From positions 1-17,366 of the forward strand of contig DATJJW010000281.1 of assembly GCA_035491935.1 (NCBI GenBank): 17,366 bases of DNA. The letters are read 5' to 3'. The notes beneath the pieces are model-generated. The model was not told the DNA's origin and did no database searches. It saw nothing but the letters and a program-made list of their open reading frames with translations. The translations under genes were made by a program, and so were the position numbers. This stretch comes from DATJJW01 sp035491935. Lineage in GTDB: Bacteria > Pseudomonadota > Alphaproteobacteria > ATCC43930 > CGMCC-115725. Of the stretch, positions 1 to 6,256 are shown piece by piece. Position 1 is the stretch's first letter, and each line of letters begins with the position of its first letter.

Positions 1-263
1 TTCAGCGGCTCGAAGCTGTTCGACTGCACGCTGAAATCATAGCGTCCGGCGGCCAATAGCTGGCCCTGGTTCAGGTTCGGGCCGCCCTGCACGATCGTCA
101 CATCCAGGTGGTGCTTCTTGTAGAGGCCGGTCGCCAACGCCTGATAGATGCCGGCATGCGGCGCTTCGGCCCGCCAATCGGTACCAATGGTGACGTGATC
201 GTCGGCAAAGGCCGGCATGGCCGCGACCAGGCCCAGCATCAGCAGCGATAAACGGATTTTCAT
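1..263 (-). CDS. ABC transporter substrate-binding protein, NMT1/THI5-like (C-terminus beyond the left edge)
   Basis: Read on the minus strand from ATG at 263, the frame stays open for 87 codons to the window edge, so only the N-terminus is present. It begins with a Sec-type signal peptide (MKIRLSLLMLGLVAAMPAFA, then DD). The mature start has the binding-protein pattern VTIGTDWRAEAPHAGIYQAL, then TGLYKKHHLDVTIVQGGP and a GRYDFSVQSN stretch. In NMT1/THI5-like proteins these parts form the first lobe of a periplasmic solute-binding fold, seen in importers of thiamine precursors, sulfonates, nitrate and similar small molecules. A GAGG Shine-Dalgarno lies about 8 bases before the ATG. The gene diverges from the FAD oxidoreductase at 371. 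The substrate cannot be told, and whether permease and ATPase genes follow lies outside the window. Confidence 0.85.
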   Translation of the reverse strand, partial: MKIRLSLLMLGLVAAMPAFADDHVTIGTDWRAEAPHAGIYQALATGLYKKHHLDVTIVQGGPNLNQGQLLAAGRYDFSVQSNSFEPL

Positions 264-313
264 GGGGTGACCTCGGGAACAGACGGTCCGGACGGGGGGC
301 TTAACGCCCTGGG

Positions 314-342
314 ATTATGATATTATTTATCACAGAGCCCAA
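314..342 (-). promoter_or_regulatory. Candidate promoter for the leftmost substrate-binding protein gene
   Basis: On the minus strand a TTGGGC hexamer (337-342) and a CATAAT hexamer (314-319) are separated by 17 bp. The second matches the sigma-70 -10 consensus at 5 of 6 positions; the first is weak. Transcription would begin near 307, giving a leader of about 44 nt before the ATG at 263. The -10 box sits inside an AT-rich palindrome (318-332). This is pattern matching only. Confidence 0.3.
318..332. promoter_or_regulatory. AT-rich palindrome between divergent genes, possible operator
   Basis: The arms TGATA and TATCA are perfect inverted repeats around TTATT, inside an AT-rich island (about 314-333) in an otherwise GC-rich region. 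It lies between the divergent starts at 263 and 371 and overlaps the candidate -10 box of the leftward gene. The position suits a regulator or a shared promoter region. No regulator gene adjoins it in the window. Confidence 0.35.
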
Positions 343-370
343 TCTGAAAATCGCGAGCGCCGAGAGTGAC

Positions 371-1384
371 ATGTCCGAAGCCAGGTTGAAAGGTCGATCG
401 ATCGCCGTGGTCGGTGCCGGCATAGCGGGGCTGGCGGCGGCTCGGGGGCTGGTCGAGGAGGGCGCCGACGTCGCGGTGTTCGACAAGGGCCGCCAGCCGG
501 GTGGCCGTGTCGCGACCCTCCGGGCGGCCGATCTGGCCTTCGATCATGGCGCTCAATTCGCCACCGCCCATGGCCTGGATTTCGCCGCCCTGGTCGCCGG
601 GGCCGAGACGCATGGCCAGGCTGGATCCTGGGTCCCGCGTCACATGAAGGCCGATAATAGCGGCGCGCTCAGCCCCGGCCGCAGTACCGAGACCTACCGG
701 GTCGGCGTGCCGGCGATGAGCGAGTTGGCACGGGTGCTGGCGCAGGATCTGTCGATCACCCAGGAGGCGCGTGTCACCGACCTCGAACGCGGCGGCGGTA
801 GCTGGAACCTGCGCTTCGCCGACGGCACCGGCCGCGACAGCTTCGACCATGTCGTGCTGGCGCTGCCGGCGCCGCAGATCGTGCCGCTGATCACCGGCAT
901 CGCCGATTTCGTGACCACCGTTTCGGCGACCATCTACGCCCCCTGCTGGGCGGTGATGGCCGCGTTCGCCGAACCCTTGGGGCTTGCCGTCGACGCGCTC
1001 ACCATCGACGATACGACCCTCGCCTGGGCCGCGCGCGACAGTTCGAAGCCAGGCCGCCCGGCCGTCCAGGATTGCTGGGTGCTGCATGCCAGCCCGGAGT
1101 GGTCGCGCACCCATATCGAGGCGGAGGCGGACGCAATCGCCGTGGCCTTGCTCGCGCGCTTCCAGGATCTGTTCGGCCAGGCGCTGCCGGCACCGATGCC
1201 GGAGCCGAGCCACCTCGCCGCCCATCGCTGGCGTTACGCACTGGTCGAGCAGGCGGCCGACGTACCCTGTCTATGGGACGCCAGCCTCGGCATCGGCGCC
1301 TGCGGCGACTGGTGCATCGGCCCCCGCGTCGAAGCCGCCTTCGACAGCGGCACCGCCATGGCCAAGACAATCGCGGAGGGTTAG
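371..1384 (+). CDS. Renalase-like FAD-dependent amine oxidoreductase
   Basis: This 337-residue protein has an N-terminal Rossmann dinucleotide-binding motif (GAGIAG, residues 15-20), followed by the FAD-domain signature GGRVAT near residue 44 and a DHGAQF segment near 58. Its C-terminus carries the second FAD contact typical of bacterial renalase-like flavoproteins (GACGDWCIGPRVEAAFDSG). Known renalases oxidise dihydro-isomers of NAD(P)H or related compounds; the substrate here is unknown. The frame is open back to an ATG at 317. I chose 371 because a GAGAG element precedes it, the Rossmann motif then sits at the usual distance from the N-terminus, and the 317 start would fall inside an AT-rich palindrome. 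The next segment, a decayed HD gene, begins right after the stop. The product is probably cytoplasmic. Confidence 0.85.
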   Translation: MSEARLKGRSIAVVGAGIAGLAAARGLVEEGADVAVFDKGRQPGGRVATLRAADLAFDHGAQFATAHGLDFAALVAGAETHGQAGSWVPRHMKADNSGALSPGRSTETYRVGVPAMSELARVLAQDLSITQEARVTDLERGGGSWNLRFADGTGRDSFDHVVLALPAPQIVPLITGIADFVTTVSATIYAPCWAVMAAFAEPLGLAVDALTIDDTTLAWAARDSSKPGRPAVQDCWVLHASPEWSRTHIEAEADAIAVALLARFQDLFGQALPAPMPEPSHLAAHRWRYALVEQAADVPCLWDASLGIGACGDWCIGPRVEAAFDSGTAMAKTIAEG

Positions 1385-1591
1385 GGCAAAAGCTTGAGCA
1401 AGGGCCCCGCGCAATTTGCCGAGGACCTTTTGCAAGCCCTTTACGATGGCCTCTGGCATCGGCCTGAGACCACCCAAGGGACTGGGCTCGCCGATGTAGT
1501 GGCCGACAAGAATCCCCATTTCCACCGCAGGGACTTCTGCAGCCTGATACGAAACTCCCGTTGGGCTGCCAACAGACGAGGAGAAGGCTGA
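1385..1591 (+). pseudogene. Remnant of a cyanamide-hydratase-like HD gene (C-terminal part only)
   Basis: The frame directly following the oxidoreductase stop is open to a TGA at 1589-1591. Its translation aligns without gaps to the C-terminus of the intact HD protein encoded at 2040-2684. Over 46 residues (1427-1564, against residues 167-212) I count 22 identities. Shared features include HRP, GT, DV, KDP/KNP, F, R, D, CS, I and a final S-x-W. The HD metal-binding region has no counterpart here, and the only start is a TTG at 1394 without a clear ribosome site. The stop overlaps the next ATG (TGATG), which suggests the ancestral gene was translationally coupled to the decarboxylase gene. At about 48% identity it is an old paralog or relative, not a recent duplicate. 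Translation as a short peptide of about 65 residues cannot be excluded. Confidence 0.6.
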
Positions 1592-2043
1592 TGGAACGCC
1601 TGGATTACAATCGTGCAAGCCCAGCTGGCGTGAAGGCCCTGGCCGGCGTCTATAGTCACGTCCTGCACAGCGGGTTGCCGAAAACGCTGGTCGATCTGGT
1701 CTACCTCAGGGTGTCGCTGATCAATGGCTGCGCCTATTGCATCGACATGCATTCGGCGGAGTTGCTGAAGGAAGGCCTGGCCATCGAGAAGCTCGTGCTG
1801 GTTCCAGTCTGGCGTGAAGGCGGCCGGTTGTTCGATGAGACCGAACGCGCGGCGCTCGCTTGGGCGGAGACGGTGACGCGCGTTGCCGATACCGGCGTGC
1901 CCGATGCGGATTATCAAGCGGCTGCGGCCGTGTTCGATGCGACGCAACTTGCCGACCTGACGATAGCGATCGGCTTGATGAACGCGTACAACCGGCTGGC
2001 AATCGGCTTTCGCAATCCTCCGGCGGCGGTCAAAAAAGCATGA
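1591..2043 (+). CDS. Carboxymuconolactone decarboxylase family protein (AhpD-like)
   Basis: This 150-residue protein has the AhpD/CMD fold signature: LRVSLINGCAYCIDMH, with Cys47, Cys50 and His54 in the CxxCxxxH arrangement used for thiol redox chemistry. The residue 12 before the first Cys, a proton-relay Glu in AhpD, is Asp35 here. Many family members act as alkyl-hydroperoxidase or disulfide-reducing proteins, while true carboxymuconolactone decarboxylases lack this motif. A redox or peroxidase role is therefore more likely than decarboxylation. The start at 1591 follows an AGGAG Shine-Dalgarno; an upstream in-frame ATG at 1561 lacks one. The stop overlaps the ATG of the HD gene (ATGA), so the two are probably translationally coupled. 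The product is cytoplasmic, with no signal peptide. Confidence 0.88.
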   Translation: MERLDYNRASPAGVKALAGVYSHVLHSGLPKTLVDLVYLRVSLINGCAYCIDMHSAELLKEGLAIEKLVLVPVWREGGRLFDETERAALAWAETVTRVADTGVPDADYQAAAAVFDATQLADLTIAIGLMNAYNRLAIGFRNPPAAVKKA

Positions 2044-2684
2044 CCCTGCCGGAGATATCGGGGGTCAGCATCCCCGATAGCAAACTCGCATGCGAGGTGA
2101 CCCAGCTCATCCGGGACACCGAGAGCGATCTGCTCTTCCATCACTCGGTCCGGGTCTATTTCTGGGGCGCCTTGACCGGGAACCGGATGGGGCTGACCTT
2201 CGATCCGGAACTGCTTTATGCGGCGGCCATGTTCCACGACATCGGCCTCACCGCGCGCTACGAAGACAGCCAACTACGCTTCGAAGTGGATGGTGCCAAC
2301 GCTGCGCGTGAATTCCTTCAGGGACATGGCATTTCCGAAAGAGATATCGAGACGGTCTGGAACGCCGTCGCGCTCCACACGACGCCCGGCATCCCACAAT
2401 ATATGCGTCCCGAGATCGCGCTGGTGCAGGCGGGCGCCGGCATGGATGTGGCCGGCCGCGGCTATGAGCAATTTACCGACCAGCAGCGTGAGGCGGTCAT
2501 CGCCGCCTTTCCTCGGGGCGCCGACTTCAAGCATGGCATCATCGACGCCTTCTATCGGGGCATGAAGCACCGCCCCGACAGCACCTTCGGAACCTTCAAC
2601 GACGATGTCCTGGCATTCAAGGATCCGAACTTCCGACGGATCGACATGTGCAGCATCATCCTTGCTTCGAACTGGAATAGCTGA
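2040..2684 (+). CDS. HD-domain phosphohydrolase, cyanamide-hydratase-like
   Basis: This 214-residue protein carries an HD metal-binding core: HHSVRV (His34/35), FHDIGL (His66-Asp67), ALHTTPG (His113) and GAGMDV (Asp136). The pattern HSVRVYFWGA, AAMFHDIG, FEVDGANAAREFL and ALHTTPGIPQYM resembles the cyanamide hydratase family of HD proteins. Members of that family bind a divalent metal; fungal ones hydrate cyanamide to urea, whereas most bacterial ones are uncharacterised. The conserved tail (KDPNF, CSIILASNW) is shared with the remnant at 1385-1591. The ATG overlaps the upstream stop (ATGA), marking an operon with the AhpD-like gene. The frame is open further upstream, to 1860, but that part overlaps the decarboxylase gene and shows no family similarity. 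The true substrate is unknown. Confidence 0.85.
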   Translation: MTLPEISGVSIPDSKLACEVTQLIRDTESDLLFHHSVRVYFWGALTGNRMGLTFDPELLYAAAMFHDIGLTARYEDSQLRFEVDGANAAREFLQGHGISERDIETVWNAVALHTTPGIPQYMRPEIALVQAGAGMDVAGRGYEQFTDQQREAVIAAFPRGADFKHGIIDAFYRGMKHRPDSTFGTFNDDVLAFKDPNFRRIDMCSIILASNWNS

Positions 2685-2695
2685 ACCAACGTAGC

Positions 2696-2746
2696 GCCGA
2701 AGGGGACCCTTCGTCGGCAACAGCAGGTAAGCAGACTTCGCTCTGC
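2696..2746. terminator. Inverted repeats between convergent genes, possible bidirectional terminator
   Basis: Two hairpins occupy the 62-bp convergent gap. The first (2696-2718) pairs GCCG and AAGG with CCTT and CGGC, with a 3-base bulge. The second (2731-2746) pairs GCAGA with TCTGC across a 6-base loop and touches the stop of the minus-strand lipoprotein gene. Neither has a clear T-run, so rho-independent termination is unproven. Confidence 0.35.
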
Positions 2747-3361
2747 CTATCTCTCAAGCTGACGGTGAGCTTCGATGATCTTGTCTGCGATCTGACCAGC
2801 CAAGGCATTGAGCGACTTGTCGCCCTCGACCTTGTGGATCACGAATTTGGCGGCAATGGCGTAAGGGTACAGGCTGAAGTTGCTTTCCTGTCCCTTCAGC
2901 GCCGCATCCGTGCCAATGACGGCAATCGGCCTGAACGGATCCTTCGCGGCATCCGCGATGGTGACCGTCACGTCGACATTGGGCCCTTTTGTCGTGTGGA
3001 CGAACGGCACGGAAAGCAGGCGGTTGTTGGTGTCGAGCGAATAAAAGGTCCCCCGCACGATCCAGCCCGAATTCGGCACGAAGGGCCCGGGCGAAAGCAC
3101 TTGTGCGGGCATGTTTCGGTCGTTGAGCGCTTGCACCACCGCACCCGACAATTTCTCCGCGTTATCGTCTGTTCGGCGTGCATGCAGGCCCGTCGCCAGG
3201 GCATGGAGGGGCCGGATGCCCGTGCCGGATGCGGCGGCGACTTCAGGTTGGAACACTGCGACGTAAATCACGGCTGGGCGCAAGGCCGCCTGCTCGGCCT
3301 GATGGGCGCAGGCGTTCATGGTAAGGAACAACGCGGCGCAGGCAATCGCGGAAATCCTCAT
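2747..3361 (-). CDS. Small exported protein, probable lipoprotein, DUF4410-like
   Basis: This 204-residue protein begins with a short signal sequence (MRISAIACAALFLTMNAC). Cys18 could be lipidated, but the lipobox MNAC is atypical at positions -3 and -2. The body has VIYVAVFQPEV, LSGAVVQALNDRNMPAQVLS, then GWIVRGTFYSLDTNNRL followed by a DVTVTIAD strand. This order recalls DUF4410 envelope proteins, where a V-G-F-x-x-V-D-x-G-N-R type motif is common; that assignment is by eye and tentative. A strong GGGAGG ribosome site lies 5 bases before the ATG. The gene converges on the HD gene, and its upstream neighbour on the same strand is the orphan substrate-binding protein about 290 bp away. The function is unknown; periplasmic or outer-membrane anchoring is inferred from the signal. 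Confidence 0.75.
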   Translation of the reverse strand: MRISAIACAALFLTMNACAHQAEQAALRPAVIYVAVFQPEVAAASGTGIRPLHALATGLHARRTDDNAEKLSGAVVQALNDRNMPAQVLSPGPFVPNSGWIVRGTFYSLDTNNRLLSVPFVHTTKGPNVDVTVTIADAAKDPFRPIAVIGTDAALKGQESNFSLYPYAIAAKFVIHKVEGDKSLNALAGQIADKIIEAHRQLER

Positions 3362-3572
3362 GACGACCTCCCTGATGTGGCACCGGATACTTCGCTGGAG
3401 AGTCCTTTATTTGAGCGCGCAAAGACGCGACAACGGCGCGAACGCTTGGGCTTAATCTAAACTAGAAGCGGCAGCGGCGGCCAGCGTCGCGGTAATGCCT
3501 CCTGGCGTTGCGGACTGTCTGTGGCGCCGCAGCGGTGACCTGGATCATGCGCAGCGAACCGCCGACGGATCA

Positions 3573-3588
3573 GGCACGAGCGCGTGCC
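3573..3588. repeat. Perfect 6-bp inverted repeat (hairpin)
   Basis: GGCACG and CGTGCC flank a 4-base loop (AGCG). It is a GC-rich hairpin in the gap between the substrate-binding protein gene and the lipoprotein gene, without a T-run. It may act with the stronger hairpin at 3628-3645 to end transcription from the right. The remainder of 3362-3654 shows no recognisable gene. Confidence 0.35.
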
Positions 3589-3627
3589 GATCACTATGAC
3601 GCCTTGACCAGGATCCTGCTGGCGGAA

Positions 3628-3645
3628 CTGGGCGCCGCCGCCCAG
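3628..3645 (-). terminator. Strong hairpin just after the substrate-binding protein gene
   Basis: CTGGGCG and CGCCCAG form a perfect 7-bp GC-rich stem with a 4-base loop. On the minus strand it begins 9 bases after the stop codon at 3655. No T-run follows, so it may be a weak intrinsic terminator or a 3'-end stabilising structure. Confidence 0.4.
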
Positions 3646-3654
3646 GTCGCCGGT

Positions 3655-4638
3655 TCAGGTTGTGAATTGTGGGTCGACGACATTCTTGTAGTCGACCCGC
3701 TCCTTCAGGACGCCCGCGGTGAACACGACGTTCTGGTCGTTTTCCCAGGCCTGCTCGGTGATCTTGCCGTCCGTGCTCCAGGTATGATCGGCAAAATACC
3801 GGTCCAGTGTCGCCTTGGCCTGATCGGCAGGCATCGTCGGGAATTCCTTCTTGACCAGGGTGTCGAGCTCCGGCGGCCGTGCCAGCGTGTACTGCAATCC
3901 CTTGATCACGCCCTTGACCAATTTGCGGACCTGTTCCGGATTCTTGTCGATGTTGGCCTTCGGCACGTTGATTGCCGAGAAGGCATAGTCCCCGAAGGCT
4001 TGAGGGCCGGACCACACGGGCCGGCTCCAAATGCCAGCCTCGATCCCCTGGGTCAGCACCGGCTCATTGGTGACGGAAAACTGGGCTTGTCCTGCCTTGA
4101 CGGCCGCCAGCGAACCGGCCTGCGACGTCTCGAGGAGATGGACATCCTGGAGCTTCAGCCCGGCGGTCAGACACAGATACCGGACCGTCGCATTGGGCGT
4201 GCCGCCAAAGGCCCCACCCGTGGCGATGGTCTTGCCGCGCAGGCTTCCCGCCACATCCTTCGGGTCGAATTTCACGCCGGGCGCCGCGACCATGTAGACG
4301 TTCAGCCGGTTCACGATGTTGACGACCGAGCGGAGCTGGCCGCCCTTGAGGAAAGCGAAGGCGTTATGTTCGGGACCGCCGATGAAGCCGAATGCGTCCC
4401 CGGCGAGGACGGCATTGGTGTGGGCGCTGCCGCTTTCGGTCAGCAGCATCGTCACATGAAGACCCTGTTCCTCGAAATAGCCGTTGGCGATAGCCGCATA
4501 GAGCGGCAGGTAACCGATACTGTGCAGCGGCTCCGCGACACGAAGGGTCGGCATGTCGGCCGCCCGTGCGAGATAAGGCGCGGCAATCGTGGCCGCCGCC
4601 GTGAGCTTCGTGAATTTGCGCCTGGTGAGCATCGTCAT
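3655..4638 (-). CDS. ABC transporter substrate-binding protein, NMT1/THI5-like, Tat-exported (orphan)
   Basis: This 327-residue protein starts with a textbook twin-arginine signal: TRRKFTK at residues 5-11, a hydrophobic AAATIAAPYL stretch, and cleavage likely after ARA. The mature part follows the NMT1/SsuA-like pattern: LRVAEPLHSIGYLPLYAAIANG, YFEEQGLHVTM, an AGDAFGFIGGPEHNAF turn, LRGKTIATGGAFGGTP and a second lobe ending in VLKERVDYKNVVD. Export and folding through Tat is inferred from the signal. I chose 4638 because GGGGGAGG lies 8 bases upstream; the longer in-frame start at 4674 would place this Shine-Dalgarno inside the coding region. No permease or ATPase gene adjoins it: the neighbours are purD and the lipoprotein gene. 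The substrate is unknown; family members bind small organic or sulfur/nitrogen compounds. Confidence 0.88.
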   Translation of the reverse strand: MTMLTRRKFTKLTAAATIAAPYLARAADMPTLRVAEPLHSIGYLPLYAAIANGYFEEQGLHVTMLLTESGSAHTNAVLAGDAFGFIGGPEHNAFAFLKGGQLRSVVNIVNRLNVYMVAAPGVKFDPKDVAGSLRGKTIATGGAFGGTPNATVRYLCLTAGLKLQDVHLLETSQAGSLAAVKAGQAQFSVTNEPVLTQGIEAGIWSRPVWSGPQAFGDYAFSAINVPKANIDKNPEQVRKLVKGVIKGLQYTLARPPELDTLVKKEFPTMPADQAKATLDRYFADHTWSTDGKITEQAWENDQNVVFTAGVLKERVDYKNVVDPQFTT

Positions 4639-4865
4639 CGGCTTGACCTCCCCCTTATTTTTATCGGCCGTCACCCTTTGATGGATTCGAGGCGAAGAAC
4701 CTCCCGAACCGATCCGCGCCCCGCATGCGGCGCGGTGATACGCATACTATCTGCCTGTGCTCGACCCCGCCATACCGGTAGAATCCCGGAATGATTGCAG
4801 CCTGAGATCGCCGGTCGGGTCGCCATGCGGGCTTCACGCCGGCTTTCCTGGCCACGCTCGTCCGA

Positions 4866-4912
4866 AGAAAAAGGTTACGCGAATGACCGAGTTGGGCGCG
4901 GAGCCGTCGGTC
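4866..4912 (-). terminator. Candidate terminator downstream of purD
   Basis: Read on the minus strand, GACCGA (4907-4912) and TCGGTC (4885-4890) form a perfect 6-bp stem with a 16-base loop. It begins about 11 bases after the purD stop and is followed about 12 bases later by CCTTTTTCTTC (T-run at 4868-4872). The T-run is somewhat distant. The remaining gap to 4639 holds a bulged GC-rich hairpin around a CCGCATGCGG core (about 4718-4738) and no gene. Confidence 0.35.
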
Positions 4913-4923
4913 CGTCTTCGCCC

Positions 4924-6207
4924 CTAGCCCCGCTCCCGAGCGACCGCGCGCCAGCCGATGTCGCGACGGCAGAAGCCTTCCTTCCAGTCGATGGCGTCGA
5001 TCGCCTGGTAGGCCCGGGCCTGGGCCTCGGCGACGGTGGCGCCGAGGCTGGTCACGACCAGCACGCGGCCACCATCGGCACGCAGGTCATCGGCGCTGCC
5101 GGTGGTGCCGGCATGGAAGATCTCGATATCTGGTGCCGCCTTGGACGCCGCGGCCAGGTTGTGGATCGCGGTGCCTTTCCGGGGCTCGCCCGGATAGCCT
5201 TCGGCCGCCATGACCACGCCCAGCGCCGGCCGTTCGTCCCAACGTAAAGACACGCGGTCGAGCTGGCCGTCGCAGGCCGCAACCAGCGCCGTCAGCAGAT
5301 CGGATTTCAGGCGCCGCATCAGCACCTCGCATTCCGGATCGCCGAAGCGGGCATTGAATTCGATCAGCTTCGGGCCGGCCTTGGTCAGCATCAGCCCGGC
5401 GAACAACGTGCCGCGGAACGGCGTGCCCTCGGCCGCCATGCCGGCGAGGCTGGGCTTGACGATACGCTCCATCACTTCCGCTTCGAGCGCGGGTGTCAGC
5501 GCCGGCGCCGGGGAATAGGCGCCCATGCCGCCGGTATTGGGGCCGGTATCGCCTTCGCCCACAGCCTTGTGATCCTGGGCCGATGCCAGCGCCAGCGCAT
5601 TGTGGCCGTCGGTGAGGGCGAAGAAGCTGACCTCCTCGCCTTCGAGGAATTCCTCGATGACGATTTCGAGCCCGGCCGTGCCGAAGCGACGCTCCGTCAT
5701 CATGGCGTCGACGGCTTCCAGCGCCTCCTCGACCGTCTGGGCCACGATCACGCCCTTGCCCGCGGCCAGGCCATCGGCCTTGACCACGACGGGCGCGCCC
5801 CGCGCCATGATCTCGGCCTTGGCCGAGTCAATGTCGGTGACACGCTTGTAGGTCGCGGTCGGCACGCCGTATTTGGCGCAGAGGTCCTTCATGAAGCCCT
5901 TGGAACCCTCGATCCGCGCCGCCGCCTTGGATGGCCCGAAGGCCTTGATGCCCTGGGCCTCCAGATGGTCGACGAGACCCGCGACCAGGGGCGCCTCCGG
6001 CCCGACGACGACGAAATCGATCGCTTCCTCACGGCAAAGCGCCAGGATGCCGTCGAGGTCGGTGACGCTCACCTTGCGGCATTCGGCGACACCGGCGATG
6101 CCGGCATTCCCGGGAGCGCAGAACAGCTTGTCGCAAAGCGGCGAGGCGCCAATCGCCCAGCACAGCGCATGCTCGCGTCCACCCGAACCGACCACCAGAA
6201 CCCGCAT
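4924..6207 (-). CDS. purD: Phosphoribosylamine--glycine ligase (GAR synthetase)
   Basis: PurD joins 5-phosphoribosylamine and glycine with ATP to make glycinamide ribonucleotide, the second step of purine synthesis, in the cytoplasm. The 427-residue length is normal. Visible motifs are the N-terminal VVGSGGREHA (residues 5-14), VVGPEAPLVAGL near 67, the ATP-grasp segment KADGLAAGKGV (143-153), the run SAQDHKAVGEGDTG with NTGGMGAYSPAP (209-235), and FNARFGDPECEVLMRRL (284-300), which binds metal and nucleotide. The ATG at 6207 has a GAGAGGGA/AAGG-rich ribosome site just upstream. The gene diverges from xseA across only 49 bp, so their promoters must be packed together. No other purine gene is adjacent. 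Confidence 0.97.
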   Translation of the reverse strand: MRVLVVGSGGREHALCWAIGASPLCDKLFCAPGNAGIAGVAECRKVSVTDLDGILALCREEAIDFVVVGPEAPLVAGLVDHLEAQGIKAFGPSKAAARIEGSKGFMKDLCAKYGVPTATYKRVTDIDSAKAEIMARGAPVVVKADGLAAGKGVIVAQTVEEALEAVDAMMTERRFGTAGLEIVIEEFLEGEEVSFFALTDGHNALALASAQDHKAVGEGDTGPNTGGMGAYSPAPALTPALEAEVMERIVKPSLAGMAAEGTPFRGTLFAGLMLTKAGPKLIEFNARFGDPECEVLMRRLKSDLLTALVAACDGQLDRVSLRWDERPALGVVMAAEGYPGEPRKGTAIHNLAAASKAAPDIEIFHAGTTGSADDLRADGGRVLVVTSLGATVAEAQARAYQAIDAIDWKEGFCRRDIGWRAVARERG

Positions 6208-6256
6208 CGACCTTATCCCTCTCGCAAATTCTCACCGGGCGCTTGTATCATAGCGC

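Noticed and set aside
1860..2039. 60-codon N-terminal extension of the HD protein
   Set aside because: It overlaps the AhpD-like gene in another frame, is Arg/Gly/Cys-rich, and lacks family similarity. ATG 2040 in an ATGA overlap is the natural start.
3508..4794. 428-codon open frame on the plus strand opposite the orphan binding-protein gene
   Set aside because: It mirrors the real minus-strand gene. The first 150 bases, outside that gene, show no recognisable protein.
4883..4927. Tiny plus-strand open frame of 14 codons after an AGAAAAAGG element
   Set aside because: It is too short, overlaps the purD end, and the A-run is better explained as the T-run of a purD terminator on the other strand.
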